Shown here piece after piece: positions 1 through 12,380 of a DNA stretch of 64,000 bases; positions within the stretch are counted from its first letter, which is position 1, and the number at the start of each line of letters is the position of its first letter. The notes under the pieces are model-generated. The model was not told the origin of the DNA. It saw only the letters and a list, made by a program, of their open reading frames with translations, and searched no databases. This DNA comes from Papio anubis. Its lineage: Eukaryota > Chordata > Mammalia > Primates > Cercopithecidae. The position numbers and the translations under genes were made by a program. The stretch covers positions 43,294,968 through 43,358,967 of the forward strand of contig NC_044991.1 of the NCBI RefSeq assembly GCF_008728515.1, written 5' to 3'.

Positions 1-344
1 GAGTAGGAGGAAGGAGCTAGTAAAGTAAGAGAAAATAAGAGTGAAGGATGTCCAAGGGCAACGGAACAAGGTGTTTCAGAAAGGAAGATGTGACCATTAT
101 GTCAAATGCTGCTGCAGTGCATACTAAGATGCATATACCGATCAGGAAACTGACCAGTGTATTTGGTAAGATGGAACTCATCACTGACTTTAGCATTGAC
201 TTTAACAAGTGTGTTTTGCAGTAGACTTGTGGGTTTGAGAGAGAATGGCTGTGAGGAAATGGAGAGATAACAAAGACACATCTTTTGAAGGGTTCTGCTC
301 TAAAAGCCTGGAACAGTAGTTGAAGAGGGGCCACAGGAGACAGA
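1..344. other. No recognisable feature
   Basis: Moderately AT-rich DNA without a repeat I recognise and without a credible coding frame. The stretch, together with 415-1565, has the purine-rich look of very old mammalian repeat DNA, but I cannot name a family. Confidence 0.4.
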
Positions 345-414
345 ATTTTATTTATTTATTTATTTATTTATTTATCTATTATTTATTTATTTTTATTTAT
401 TTATTTATTTATTT
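345..414. repeat. (TTTA)n microsatellite
   Basis: About 70 bases of TTTA units with interruptions (tatc, an extra tt). The frame read across it encodes only Ile/Tyr/Leu/Phe runs and is not a gene. No Alu or L1 body adjoins it. Confidence 0.95.
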
Positions 415-1565
415 TGGCTGTTCTGTTTTGAAGATGGAAGGTATTAGAGTCAAGAGAAAAGAAAAAATATGGCTAAGGCAGAAGCAAACATCAAGTGAGC
501 GAGGGCCACGGACCCAGGGAAAGTGTATGGGATAAAGAAGCAGCCAGGATGGTAGATTTAGTAGTTTGAAGACAAAGTTCTCGGTGATAGCTTCTATTTT
601 CTCAGGGGAAAGTTGAAAACAAGTAGATTGGAGTTGATGTTAATGATGTTAATGATTGAAGAAGTGGTTTTCTTAGTGATGAGGGACTGGTTTAACTGAG
701 GGAATGTGAAGAGACTTTCTAGGAGGCTGAGGACCCCCTTGAGATGAGAGTGTGGTTGTGAGCTTTTCCCCAGTCAACTGCCTGGAAATAGGTGGAGAGC
801 AGGCAGAAAGGCGGACTTAACCGGTGGTGAGTTTTTTCTAGGTGACTGTGAGGGAGTCAAGGGAGTCGAGGGTGTGTGTTCCGGAGAGATCATCACAGTG
901 GCTTGTGAACTCCATGCCAGGGAGGTGTGAATGTTAAGGGGAGGACAAATGGTGAAATATAGTAGGCTTCAGTGTGGAGATCTATGTGGGATTAATGGCT
1001 TCTTGGATTCAGGGAAGGAGCTGCAAAGACAAGAAGTAGTAGTCAAAGAGCGGGATGCTCAAAACTAACATTATGGAGCTGGTGCAATTATTGAGATGGC
1101 AAGATCAAAAAGAGTATCACTGTGCAAGGAATGAGCGAGGATGGATAGACCAGAAGAGAAGCAAAGAAGAGAAAGTCAAGGAACTGGGGGACTTAGGTGA
1201 TGGATGGACCAGCCAAGAACCTTCCATTCTTAGTTGAAGCCACCAAGAATTAAGAAAGTAGTCATGGGGGAAAAAAATGCTAAAATTCCCTGTAACTGAC
1301 AGGAAGTAACCAGGAGAAAAATGTTAACTCTAGATGGGATAATCTGAGGACATACAAGTAAACATATGTTTCAAAGAAACTGATTTTCTTTTTCTTTCTG
1401 GAAGAGAAGGAAAATAGTCTGCAAATGATTTTTATGATAAAGGAGGTCATCTTTCTTCTAGGACCCGTGGTACATGGTGTATGGGAGAAATGAACAGACC
1501 TGGATGAGAAGGCTGCAGGGAGAGCAAATCCTTCCGGGACAGCCAGGCCTCACTCACTGTAAGAA
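415..1565. other. Intergenic DNA, possibly very old repeat
   Basis: No coding frame longer than 60 codons and no RNA gene. Purine-rich text such as the stretch 1130-1220 resembles ancient mammalian interspersed repeats, but I could not match it to a consensus. Confidence 0.35.
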
Positions 1566-1577
1566 AGTGAAGGAAGA

Positions 1578-1820
1578 GGCCAGGCATGGTGGCTTATGCT
1601 TATACTTTGGGAGGCCGAGGCCAGTGGATCACCTGAGGTCAGGAGTCTGTGACCAGCCTGACCAATATGACAAAATCCTGACTCTACCAAAAATACAAAA
1701 ATTAGCTGGGCATGGTGGCAGGGCTTGTAGTCCCACCTACTAGGGAGGCTGAAGCAGGAGAATTGCTTGAACTTGGGAGTCGGAGGTTGCGGAGAAAAAA
1801 AAAAGAAAAAAGAAAGAAAA
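1578..1820 (+). mobile_element. Alu (S-like) with the end of the right arm deleted
   Basis: The left monomer begins with ggccaggcatggtggc and runs through the usual internal sequence into the right monomer. It breaks off after ggaggttgcgg and goes straight into an A-rich tail, so about 60 bases of the right-arm end (the part containing the usual cactccagcctgg) are missing while the tail remains. It is flanked by a perfect direct repeat tgaaggaaga at 1568-1577 and 1821-1830, so it was inserted by target-primed reverse transcription, and the deletion is internal. Confidence 0.93.
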
Positions 1821-1830
1821 TGAAGGAAGA

Positions 1831-4557
1831 AGTTGTCAAAGGAGGTATAACTAGTGATCAAGAGGCCTCAGTTGTTGCCAATAGGTCCTGATAATTCCTA
1901 AAACAGTTAGGGGAGAATACACATGACCTGAAAGGCACTGACATTTTTACAAAGAAGTTTTTATATATATATATCTCAAATATCACCTGACCAAATAAAA
2001 AATTTGGAAGAGCAAAAAATAAAATGACAGCCTGTATCACCTAACACCACTTTTGTCATTCTGAGCAGTTTACCTTCCTATGCTTGAGTTTCTCTGTGTG
2101 TCTGACACTGAAATAACAATATCTGCCCTTTCATCCCCCTTCTCTGTACGGACATTGTGAGAAAAATTGGGTAGCCTCTTGAGTTCTTAGGAGAAAGGGT
2201 ACTTTGGAAACTGAAATAGAGGACTACGGATATCCCAAGGAGCAAAAAGTCAAAATACAACTTGGGAACTTCAATATAGCTTCTATTATTTTCCAGGGCT
2301 CTTTGGCCGCTTATAACTTTTTTTCCAGCTGGCAAACTCCAAGTCCCCTGATTGTTTTCTGCTCCACCTCTTGGATTGATCCTTTTCTTATAACTCCCCA
2401 GGACCCAATAAACTCCCCAAGTTCACATTTTATGAAGAAGGCTGGAATGTTCCATAATTAGTTTTCTCAAATAAAACTAAGGCATATAAACACTCAGTGA
2501 AAGCTAGAAAGGAGGGGCTTGGGTAGCTCCTTTTCCAGGGGCCCTTTCCCTGCATTGAGTCCTATGAGCTTTCTGAGAATGCCTCTCCCTCCCCCAGCCC
2601 AGCTCAAAGCATCAGGAAAAGTCTCCAGAAGCCATATCAACACTTCCAAATGCTACAACAAGAGCTGCCGCTGCAGTGGGCTCCCTGCTATGGTTCCTCT
2701 AGTGTGTCCATCTGAAATTCAGTGATAAAAGAAATAATTAAAAGACAGACGAGTCAGCTGCACTGGTAAGAAATGGCATCTATATATCTGAAACTTAATG
2801 TAGGCAAGATCCATAAAAATGCAATGTGAGCCTCCAATCTTCCTCACCAGGACAGCATAAGGATTAATCAAATCAAACCAGGAAAAGTGCTTCAACTACT
2901 CTAGAGGAGGAAATCAGACATTTTTGGAGTAAAATATATTTTTCTTCTATTCGTCTACTTTATAAATGGCCCAAACCAACCTTCAGAAAAATGATTTACC
3001 ACACTACTAATACTAATCCTTTACGTTTAGATAGTGCTTTACACTTTCAAGACACTTTCACATATATTATCTCCTATACTATTACATCCTGGAACTAAAA
3101 ATGTGGTTCTAGAAATGAAACAACTTTTTTTCCCAACTCATTCATACTTGGATATACTGATTTTTGCTGCCTAATATCATGAACTTAAATCATAAGACCT
3201 TTTACCTGTGGACATCCGGCTTACACTATTAACTCATAAAGAAAATTCATAACTCTTCTTTACTTAACAAGAAAATAATGTGGCCAAGTGGAAAATAAAG
3301 GTGAATTTAAAACAATCAAAAAAGGAGTTAAATAATATAATTTCTCCTTTGTTAACCTTTCAACTAACGAAATTTAAAACAATTCAGGGTCTGTTTTGTG
3401 TAAATTTCTTACCACCCTTAATAACTTAATAGTGCAATTGCATGCACATTTGCTCCCTATTCTGGCTAACTGCCACAAGACTGAAATCTTTTGTCTCTTC
3501 TAAAACACTGTAAACATCGTTAAAATGCCAAAACCTATAAAGCACTTTTATGAAGAAATTTGCAAATTTTATGGACTTGACACGGTAAATTTTATTCTGA
3601 ACTACCAGATATTGCATTCCCATTCATTGCATTCATTCATTAATTCATTCATTTACTCTTTTATTTCTTCCTTCATTGCTATGTGGAGTTCTATGTATGA
3701 AAGTTTAAATGCTTACATCCTAAACCTGTGTGGATATTAGATCAAGAAATAACAAGAAGTAGATTTAGAAATAAATAAAAGAAGAAATAACAGAGACTTG
3801 TCCCCACCTTTACTTTTTAAATGTAAGAATGCTGAAGAAGAAGGAAGAAATGCAGCAAGATGGCAATGAAGAACAAAAGCGATGGAAAATATATTTGTAG
3901 CTATATCTCTTAGAGACCTCCTTGGAGCTGAAATGTGAGAAAGCATATTGTTCCTGCCAAAGGTAGTTGCTAAATAATAGTAATGATAATAACAGTAATA
4001 CTCAGAAACCATGGAATCATCACACAATTTTAAGTATAAAATATGACAAGCTTAATTTGACAATATGTATTCAGATTAAAACTATTCATACAGTTTGGCT
4101 TAATGATATACTAATTGAAAATCTTTTCTAAGAAAATAATCAGAGATTCAGACAATGATTTATTATAAAGATACTTATGCCAGTGTTAATAACAAAGTAA
4201 AAATTGATTTATTTTAAATATTGCATCATATAAGAATATTTACTCAAATGAAGTACTTTCATGTAATGGAAAGATATGCAGCCATTTAATCAAAATTTAT
4301 AAATACATTACAGGGACATTAAAAGTGTTGATGATATAATGGTAAGGAAAGCAAGTGGAACACAAAATTGTATAGGCAGTATCATAATAAGCAGACAACA
4401 TATATATGTATACACACAGACACACATAATAAATATAATAAATGAAGGAAATGTCAATATAAACCTTGATTATAAGATTATAACTGATTGTCTTTTATGA
4501 AGTTTTGATAGTTAACACATATTGCCTTTATACTCATTGAAAAAACTTACTGTCATA
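1831..4557. other. AT-rich intergenic DNA
   Basis: No gene and no clear family. Around 3005-3090 the text (gtgctttacactttcaaga) is reminiscent of MIR/L2-age relics. At 3625-3660 there is an attc-rich tract. Short frames here lack any conserved domain I can see. Confidence 0.4.
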
Positions 4558-4566
4558 AAGATAATT

Positions 4567-4874
4567 TTTTTTTTCTTTCTTTTTTTTTTTTTTTTGAGAA
4601 GGAGTTTCACTCTTGTTGCCCAGGCTGGAGTGCAGTGGCACTCTTGGCTCACCGCAACCTCCGCCTCCTGGGTTCAAGCGATTCTCCTGCCTCAGCCTCC
4701 CCAGCAGCTGGATTACAGGCATGTGTCACCATGCCCGGCTAATTTTGTATTTTCAGTAGAGATGGGGTTTCTCCATGTTGGTCAGCCTGGTTTCACACTC
4801 CTGACCTCAGGTGATCCGCCCACCTCGGCCTCCCAAAGTGCTGGGATTACAGGCGTGAGCCACTGCGCCCGGCC
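4567..4874 (-). mobile_element. Alu (S/Y-like), full length
   Basis: Reverse-complement Alu: poly-T at the low-coordinate end, gagtttcactcttgttgccc, both monomers with the middle A-rich linker, and a consensus 5' end (gcgcccggcc on the plus strand). Perfect 9-bp target duplication aagataatt at 4558-4566 and 4875-4883. Confidence 0.97.
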
Positions 4875-4883
4875 AAGATAATT

Positions 4884-5600
4884 CTCTTTTATAACATACT
4901 CTGCATCTAAAATTTTCCTCAAAGTACCTGGTATACACATTTTTCAAAGAAATGCCTTTCCCCCACCCTTATCCTTCAGCGCTCGTGGAGGGTGTCTTTG
5001 TCCCTTCTCTACCCTGCAGTGGTCAGTGTGTTGGTGCCCCTGCCATGTGAGTCTAAGCCAATCATGAGCCTGTTTTTCCTCACCCTCTTACCAGAGCTGG
5101 ATTCCGAACAGGGCAGGTTTAAATCAGTTTAGGACAGAAAGACATAAGGAGGAGTTTGCGCAGGGCAACTGGGAAAATGAAGGCAGTCATTTTTCGCAAT
5201 GGAAAGACAGAAGACTGCTATCAGCCATCTTTTGAGTGGATAGAAACTAGCTTCATATTGAAGATGATGCTACAGACAGCAGAGAGGGTGCTTATACCCC
5301 TCAGAGAATTTACAAGGAATTGATTTAAACAGCCCTGAAGTCTGTCCTCATTTCGATTTTCCTGTTATGCACAATAATAACTTTCTTTATACATAAGCCA
5401 ATTTGAGTTGGAAATTCTGTTATTCGCTGACAGATACACAATGTAATTTATTTTCTAACATTAAATGCCTTTAGTTTCCTGACCAAATGAAGCAGAGAAC
5501 TAATAAAATACAATATTCCTAGAACTTACCTTTCATACTTTATTTTCCATTGTATCAAATTAAATGCCCATCAAAGTAGTTTACTTCTCTCCCTTTATAT
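4884..5600. other. No recognisable feature
   Basis: Mixed-composition single-copy-looking DNA. No long frame, no repeat recognised. Confidence 0.4.
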
Positions 5601-5604
5601 GCTC

Positions 5605-5800
5605 TTGTCTTTTTTCATTTTTTAATGAAAATTTCAAACATAGAGAAAAGCTGAAATAATTTTACAATGAATCCACCTAGAGTCTACACTTAACACATTT
5701 TACTATACTGGCTTTAGCATTACCTACCCATCTTCTGTCCACTCATAAGTTGATTTGATTTTTGTTCCAGACTTTCAAGAACTGCTTTCACCTCTTCACC
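5605..5800 (-). mobile_element. Old L1 3'-end fragment (L1M-like)
   Basis: The text aaaatttcaaacatagagaaaagctgaaa followed by a degenerate tacaatgaatccaccta and a ttaacacattttacta block matches the reverse complement of mammalian-age L1 3' UTRs as I remember them. There is no tail or target duplication I can define, so the ends are approximate. Confidence 0.45.
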
Positions 5801-5869
5801 ATTATCAAAGACAAACTCAAATTCTACTTTCCTATTTAAATACTCTATTGCCATTTACCTTTCCATGTA

Positions 5870-6000
5870 TTCATATCTCTTTTCTTCTGTGAATTTATAA
5901 GATTCTTAAGGGAAGAGATGCTGTCTTATGGATGTGTGTATCGCTTGTAGTGCCTGACATTCCATATGAACGCCTGCTGTCAGTAAATATGTGGAAGGAT
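5870..6000 (+). mobile_element. L2 3'-end relic
   Basis: The pattern 'agattcttaagggaagagatgctgtctta ... tagtgcctgacat ... cagtaaatatgtggaa' follows the order of the 3' end of L2 elements (gagggcagggac / cctggcacatag / aataaatatttg). Strongly decayed. Confidence 0.45.
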
Positions 6001-6124
6001 ATAGTAAAAACTGAAGTATGTGTTTTCTATTCTCTACTTACCACACCATACAGAATGCTTGTGACGTCAGATATGGGGAGAAAGAGGGAGTTCCATTGCA
6101 TTGCATTTTCATTGCACACCAAGT

Positions 6125-6720
6125 AAGCAATCAATTCTGCAGTGGATACCAGCTATGTGTCCTCCAACTCAATTCTGATACTTTCAACCTGGAGATAGTA
6201 TCAGACACCACAGGTTCAGGGTTCGGTCCCACAAAACTGTCCCCTAGTCTTCAAATGTAAGTTGAAAGCACAAGTTATTTTACCTGTGCTTCTGACCACC
6301 AGCTCTAAATCAGGGTTTCCACAACCTTCTCCTTGGGTGCAATTTATAGGACATTACAAAAGATACAGGTAAGGAGATGAATAAGTATGGGAGGAGCAAA
6401 TCTTCCAAGCCCCTTCCAGAGGGGAACCCTCAGGCATCTTCATGTGTTCAGCTATCTGGAAGCTCCCTGAACCCAGTCTCTTCAGGTTTTTATAGAAGCT
6501 TCATTAGGTGGGCATGATTAATTAAATTATTGGCCACTGCTGATAAATTCAACCTTAAGCCCCTCTACTCTCCCCAGAGGTTGAGGATGGGGCTGAAAAG
6601 TCTCAACCTTCTACTCACGCCTTCTTTAGCCTTTTCTGTGACCAGCCCCCATCCTTAAGCTACCTAGGGGCTGCCAGTCACCAGCTAACTCATTAGCTTA
6701 TAGAAAGACACAGAGGGAAG
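6125..6720 (-). mobile_element. LTR-like element, same family as the one at 36.7 kb
   Basis: On the reverse strand the order is: a 'taggggctgccagtcaccagct'-type 5' block, ggctgaaaag and ctccc blocks, a ggccaataat CCAAT-like box, ttctataaaaac as a TATA-like box about 40 bases further, and a segment after the presumed polyadenylation region that in related copies reads 'gtcagaagcacagg ... ctccaggt ... ttggaggacaca'. The same blocks in the same order occur on the plus strand at 36728-37280. I remember this consensus as an endogenous retroviral LTR plus leader but cannot name the subfamily with confidence. Confidence 0.6.
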
Positions 6721-7326
6721 ACAAAATACATATTTCACAACTTCACAGTATACATAATTGAAATAAACTTAAATCACTGGAATACATTAGATTTTGGATA
6801 TTCATTGCATTTTTATAGTAAAATAAAGACCTAAATTGTATTTCAGTGAACTATAAATTCTAAACATGCCATTTGTTATAATTTTTCTGGTAATATTTTC
6901 TGTATCAAATTCTAAAAGTACATCATTATTTTTTTCTATGAAACTGAACAAGGCAGTAAACAAGTTTATATGATAAATGTCTCATTAACAAGGGAAACGC
7001 TAAGTCTTGGAAGAAAAGAGCCTTCTTGGTTATTTTTTATAGTCAACTTCTGTGAATTAAATACTCTTTAAAAAAAATACTGCTTCCTTTGCAAACATCT
7101 TCATGTGAAAATCTGGTGCCAAGACTTTCGCTTCAGTCCTGTTGAATGAAATGAACAAAGCCAGAGAGCTGGACTTGAAAGTATGTGAAACTTAAACATA
7201 AGATGGAGTGTTACCATTGATTAAATATAAGGATAATTATGTTTCTTTCTTTTTTTTCCACCATCCTGAGGTGATTTCTCTAAAGCATTTTTTCCACCTT
7301 ATAGTCAAGCTACTGAAAAGAAACGT

Positions 7327-7327
<1 letters not shown>
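6721..7327. other. No recognisable feature
   Basis: AT-rich DNA without a repeat I can name or a credible coding frame. Confidence 0.4.

Positions 7328-7369
<42 letters not shown>
7328..7369. repeat. (GT)21 microsatellite
   Basis: Forty-two uninterrupted bases of GT. Long pure dinucleotide tracts of this kind are normally length-polymorphic. Confidence 0.98.
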
Positions 7370-7372
<3 letters not shown>

Positions 7373-7653
7373 TTGGGAGGATTACACATCTGAAATAATT
7401 GTGCAAGTCTTTGGGTTTATAGAAAATTAATGTAATTTCTTATTTTAAAAGATTAACATAGTTGGCAGCCACAGATTTAAGGAGTATGTGTTTCTAGTAG
7501 TGAGAATGGTTGAGGTATGGGATTTTTAAATAATCTATATTCTCGTAAAACTAACATCTTTGATAGTAGTTGGAGATGCATTAATAGTTTTTCAAGAGTC
7601 TTCAAATATAGGTAGCTTTAAGCGTGTCTTTATCATCACTTCTCCTTCATGGA

Positions 7654-8364
7654 TGTCTTAGTCCATTTTTTTTGCTCCTATAACAAAATACCAGAGACTG
7701 GGTAATTTATAATTTTAACAAGTTCATTTCTCACAGGTCTAGAGGCTGGAAAGTCCAATATTAAGGGATTAGCTTCCGGTAGAGGCCTTCTTGATATTAT
7801 TATCCCAGGGCAGAAGGGCAAAGAAAGGGCAAGAGAGAGAGAGTATGCAAGAGAGGGAGAGTATGCAAGAGATGAACCCATTTTCATGCTAACAAACCCA
7901 CTTATAAGATAAGGACATTAATCTATTCATGAGGATGGTGCCCCCATGACCCAAACACCTTTTATTAGGCCCAATCTTCCAACACCACTGCTTTGGGGAT
8001 CAAGTTTTTGTGTTTGTTTTTGTTTTTGAGATGGGGTCTTGCACTGTTGCCCAGGCTGGAGCGCAGTGGCGTGATCTCGGCTCACTGCAAGCTCCGCCTC
8101 CCGGGTTCACACCATTCTCCTGCCTCAGCCTCCCAAATAGCTGGGACTACAGGTGCCCACCACAATGCTCGGCTAATTTTTTGTATTTTGTTTAGTAGAG
8201 ACAGGGTTTCACCGTGTTAGCCAAGATGGTCTCGATCTCCTGAACTCCTGATCCGCCCGCCTCTGCCTCCCAAAGTGCTGGGATTACAGGCGTGAGCCAT
8301 CGCGCCCGGCTGGGGATTAAGTTTTCAATACATAAACTTTGGGGGACACATTCAAATTATAACA
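7654..8364 (-). mobile_element. MaLR-class LTR (MLT1/MST-like), split by an Alu
   Basis: The plus strand begins tgtcttagtccatttt, continues cagagactgggtaatttata and ctagaggctggaaagtcc, and after the Alu ends ggggacacattcaaattataaca. This is the reverse complement of a MaLR LTR with its terminal TG...CA ends. The Alu at 8008-8311 interrupts it near its 5' end. Without the Alu it is about 400 bases, the usual LTR length. The subfamily is uncertain. Confidence 0.75.
8008..8311 (-). mobile_element. AluY-like insertion inside the MaLR LTR
   Basis: Reverse-complement Alu with the AluY-type text caccgtgttagccaagatgg and ctcgatctcctgaa. Target duplication: ggggatcaagttt at 7995-8007 and ggggattaagttt from 8312. 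The duplicated bases belong to the host LTR, which orders the events: LTR first, Alu second. Confidence 0.95.
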
Positions 8365-9689
8365 ATGAGGCTTACTATTTGATTTATTCTTTTTTAGATG
8401 TGGAATGGGGGATATTCAAACTTAGAACATAAATGTTTAATATTAAGTAAAATATCCAGGTAAAATGACATGTACTTTTCTGAGACTCCAAATTATATAG
8501 CAGGATAACCTCAAACAAGAATCTTGCTAAAAGCTGCTAGACTGGAAGTAATTTGATAGAAAGGAAAGAAATAATAGGACAATAACCTAAGCAATATTCT
8601 GCCTTAGAGGAATCATTTCTCCATAAGCTCACACTTGGGAAGAAGCCCAAGATGCTAAACTAGAGTCAGAAAAATACTGTTTCTACCCATAAGAATTTTT
8701 GCAAAGAGTTTTTTTCATTTGGTTCACCCAAAGGTGAAATATTCCTATTCTTGCCGTCATCAATTATAGGCCTCTACTATCTAGATAGTGAAAAATGATT
8801 ATCCTGTCTGTCTTTAAATGGATTAACCATACAAAGATTACTCTAACATGAATTATTTTTAAAAAACCAGGCCAACCCTAAGCTTTGTGAAGATACTGAA
8901 GATTTTCTTCCAATTAACTATCAAAACAGTCACGTCTATAACTATTTGTTAATAAAGGAATCATTGTAGATAAATTGAGTATACTTAGTCTCTGAAACAA
9001 AATATATAAGTATTCTTCAGAAGACCTATTACATTCCATTTTACATATATGTAGGCATTTTAAGATATTATTGTGTTAATAATTTAAGTAATGTCAATTT
9101 TAAGAGGAAATCATTTATTGTCCTTGTTTTAAAATCATGCATTTTGAGAAATCTTACATTATGTTTTTCTGTTACAAAATGCATTTTCCCCTTAAAAAAA
9201 TTTTAAAACAGAAGAAAAGGCAACTGCTAGGTAACAACTAAGTGGAATGAGAATCACAATAATAGAAGAAATGAAGCCAAATGCATACAAAAATATGTTA
9301 CTACAAAGCAGCCAACCACAGCGTGTTTTATGGAGCCTAAAAATTATGTTATGAATTTTAGGATTCAAAACTTGCAGCACAGAATTTACTTCAGAACAAC
9401 AAACCCTGAAATCAACTTAGTTTTCTTTCTAAGGTGCTAATTTTAATTTACAGCACTGTTTCATTGTTTTTCTATAAGGTAGCATTTTTATCTTAATGTC
9501 TGAAAACACAGACTTGTTTAAAATAAACACAATGCAAATTTAATCTGCAAAATTAACACAATCAGCAATAATTTATTTGTACTTTAGTATGCATATAGGC
9601 AAAAAGTAAGAAAGTACTGAGTGTGAGATACTTTAGCAAATATTTTTCATAAAGTTTCAAACAGCATTACAAAATTTTCTTCTCTCTTT
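8365..9689. other. AT-rich intergenic DNA
   Basis: No gene, no RNA gene and no repeat recognised. Confidence 0.4.
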
Positions 9690-9815
9690 TCTCTTAAGAC
9701 ATTTATTCACCCACTCTGCTTTCCAGTCACTGAGCTAGGGAAGGAAGGCATGAATCTGACACAGCTCCTATCCTCCAGGAAATCACAGATGAGAGCAACA
9801 TGTATTCAGATAAAT
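9690..9815 (-). mobile_element. L2 relic
   Basis: Text of the type 'catttattcacccac ... actgagctagggaag ... ctcctatcctccaggaaatcaca' matches the reverse complement of an L2 3' end (usual form: tgccaggcactg ... cctgccctcaaggagc). Highly diverged. Confidence 0.4.
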
Positions 9816-10351
9816 TACATGTCTCAAGATCCTTCAAAGGACTGTCTTTTGGCTTAAAATGCCATCTGCTTTTTGAAAACTCCTCGCTGATTTAGTGGAA
9901 TCAGATGTCTTCTTGAATTCCAACTTGCTTTAACAATATACGAATGGCCTAAATGTTTCTATCCTTTTTATCTTCTGACCAAGTAAAAGCATGTCAGCTG
10001 TGGGTAATCCATCAACAACTGTACAAAACTTCCACAATTGTTGTATTTAAATTCCATTGTCTATTGAGAGCTCACATTTTTTATCCTCTTTAAGATTCAA
10101 AATAGAGCCAAAGCCCATTGTTAAAGTCATTTTTCAAAAATGGAATTACTGGCTATAATAGTCTTACAAATTGTATTACTTAAGCTCAAGTTGGTTGCTT
10201 GCTTATCACTAATTTTTGCTGTTCGTAAATAATTTAAGACTAGGTTTTTTTTTTGTTTTTGTTTTTTTTTCCCCCCCAAAAACACAACACAACAAAACAA
10301 AAGGTGTTCGGGTTTACCCTAGTGAAAAGTGGGTAGATGTCTCCATTTTTT
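9816..10351. other. Intergenic DNA with T-rich and A-rich low complexity
   Basis: A T-rich/C-run/A-rich stretch at about 10246-10303 (gtttttgttttttttt, ccccccc, acacaacacaac). It looks like eroded simple repeat. Nothing else seen. Confidence 0.45.
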
Positions 10352-10356
10352 TTTGG

Positions 10357-10751
10357 TGTTAAACCATTTTGAGTTGCCATAAAAGAATACCTGAGACTGG
10401 GTAACTCATAAAGAAAAGGTTTCCTTGGCTCATGGTTCTGCAGCTGTACAAGCATGGTACCACGATCCATTCAGCTTCTGCTGAGGCTGCAGGAAGCTTG
10501 CAATCATGATAGAAGGCAGAGGGAGAGCCAGTGTGCCACATGATGAGAGGGAGCAAAAGAGAGGGGAGGAGGTGCCAGGCTCTTTTAAACAAGTAGCTTT
10601 CGCATGAACTGAAACTATGGGGAGGACACCAAGCCATTCATGAGGGATCTGCTCCCTAAGAGCCAAACACTCCCCACTAGACCTCGACTCCAGAATTGAG
10701 GATTACATTTCAACATGAGATTTGGAGAGGACAAATATCCAGGCCATATCA
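10357..10751 (-). mobile_element. 3' LTR of MaLR (MST-type) provirus
   Basis: Plus-strand text begins tgttaaaccattttgagttg, contains cctgagactgggtaactcat and aggaagcttgcaatcatga, and ends tttggagaggacaaatatcc...catatca, the reverse complement of an MST/THE1-grade LTR. It pairs with the LTR at 12381-12780 (same blocks, same orientation). Because the element is on the minus strand, the low-coordinate LTR is the 3' one. Confidence 0.88.
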
Positions 10752-12380
10752 TTCTACCCCTGATCCCCCAAATTTCATGTCCTTCTCATACTGTAAAATA
10801 CCATCATCCCTTCCCACTAGTTCCCCAAAGTCTTAACTAATCCAGCATTAACTCAAAAATCCAAACTCTCATCTGAGACTCATGGCAAGTTCCTTCTACC
10901 TATGAACGTGTAAAATCAAAAACAAGTTATTTATTTCCAAGATACAATGGTAGAACTGGCATTGGGTAAACAATACCATTAATACAGGGAGGAATCAGCC
11001 AAAAGAATGAGGCAACAGGCACCACACAAGTCTCAAACCCAGCAGGGCAGAGACTAAATCTTATAGCTCCAGCATGATCCTTGACTCCAGGCTCTTCATC
11101 CTAAGCACACTGGTGTGAGGAGTGGGTTCCCAAGGCCTTGGGCAGCCCTGGCCCTGTGGCTTTGTAGGGTGCAGCCTCTGTGACTGCTTTCATAGGTTGG
11201 AGTTGAGTGCCTGTGGCTTTTCCAGGCTCGAGGTGCAAGCTGCTGGTAGCTCTACCATTCTCCTGTCTGGAGGGTGGAAACCCCTTCCACAGCTCCACTA
11301 GGCAGTGCCCCAGTGGGGATTCTGTGTTGTAGCTCCAACCCCACATTTTCCCCTAGACACTGACCTAGTAGAGACTCTGCAGGGGCTCCACCTCTGTAGT
11401 AGGTTACTGCCTGGGCACCGAAGCTTTCTCATACAGCCTCTGAAATCTAGGTGGAAGCTACCAAGCCTCCTTCGCTCTTGCATTCTGCATGCTTGCAGAC
11501 TTAGCAACATCTGGAAGTCACCAGGGCTTATGGTTTGTGCTCTCCAAAGTGGCAGCCCAAACTGTACCTAGGGCCCTTATGGCTGAGGCTAGAGCACTGC
11601 TAGTGTGGATCCAGGGAGCAGTGTCCTGAGGCTGCACAGGACAGTGGAGACCTGGGCCTCGCCCCGTAATCAATTTCTTCCTTCTAGGTCTCTGGGCCTG
11701 TGATGGGAAGGGCAGCCTGAAGATTTCTGAAATGTGTTCAAGGCCTTTTTTTCTCATTGTCTTGAATATTAGCACTTGGCTCCCTTTTAGTCATGCAAAT
11801 CTCTGTAGCAAGCGGTTGCTCTGAAGCTCACTTGAATTTCTCTCCTGAAAATGCTTTTTCCTTTTTTACCACAGGTGCAAGTTGTGAATTTTCCGAATTT
11901 TTAAGCTCTGCTTTTCTTTTAATTATAAGTTCCAACTTTAAGTCATTTATTTGCTCCCATATCTATGTATAGGTTGTCAGAAGCAGCCATGCCACATCTT
12001 GAATGCTTTGCTGCTTGGAGATTTCTTCTTCCAAACACCGTAAGTCATCACTCTTACACTTCACCTTCCACAAAGGCCTCCAATATGGATGCAATGAAGC
12101 CAAGCTCTTTGCTAGTACATAACAAGGGTGGCCTCTACACTAGTTTCCAATAACGTCCTCATTTTTATCTGAGTCAGCCTGGCCTTCACTGTCCATATTT
12201 CTATCGGCATTTTGTTCACAACCTCTTAAGTCTCTAAGAAGTTGCAAATTTTCCCTTGTCTTCCTGTCTTTTTCTGAGCCTTCCAAAGTCTTCCAACCTG
12301 TGCCAATTACCAGTTTCAAAGCCACTTTCACGTCTTCGAGTATCTTTATAGCAATGCCCCACTTCTCAGTAACAATTTTC
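10752..12380 (-). mobile_element. MaLR internal region (MST/THE1-int)
   Basis: About 1.63 kb between two same-orientation LTRs, the usual length for a MaLR internal region. Next to the 3' LTR the minus strand carries a purine-rich polypurine-tract-like stretch (gggggatcaggggtag). Next to the 5' LTR the minus strand begins gaaaattgttactgagaag, the leader I recognise from MaLR elements. The reading frame is broken throughout; only fragments of up to about 88 codons remain. The first 250 bases of the internal region match in order the MaLR internal sequence at 63271-64000. Confidence 0.87.
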
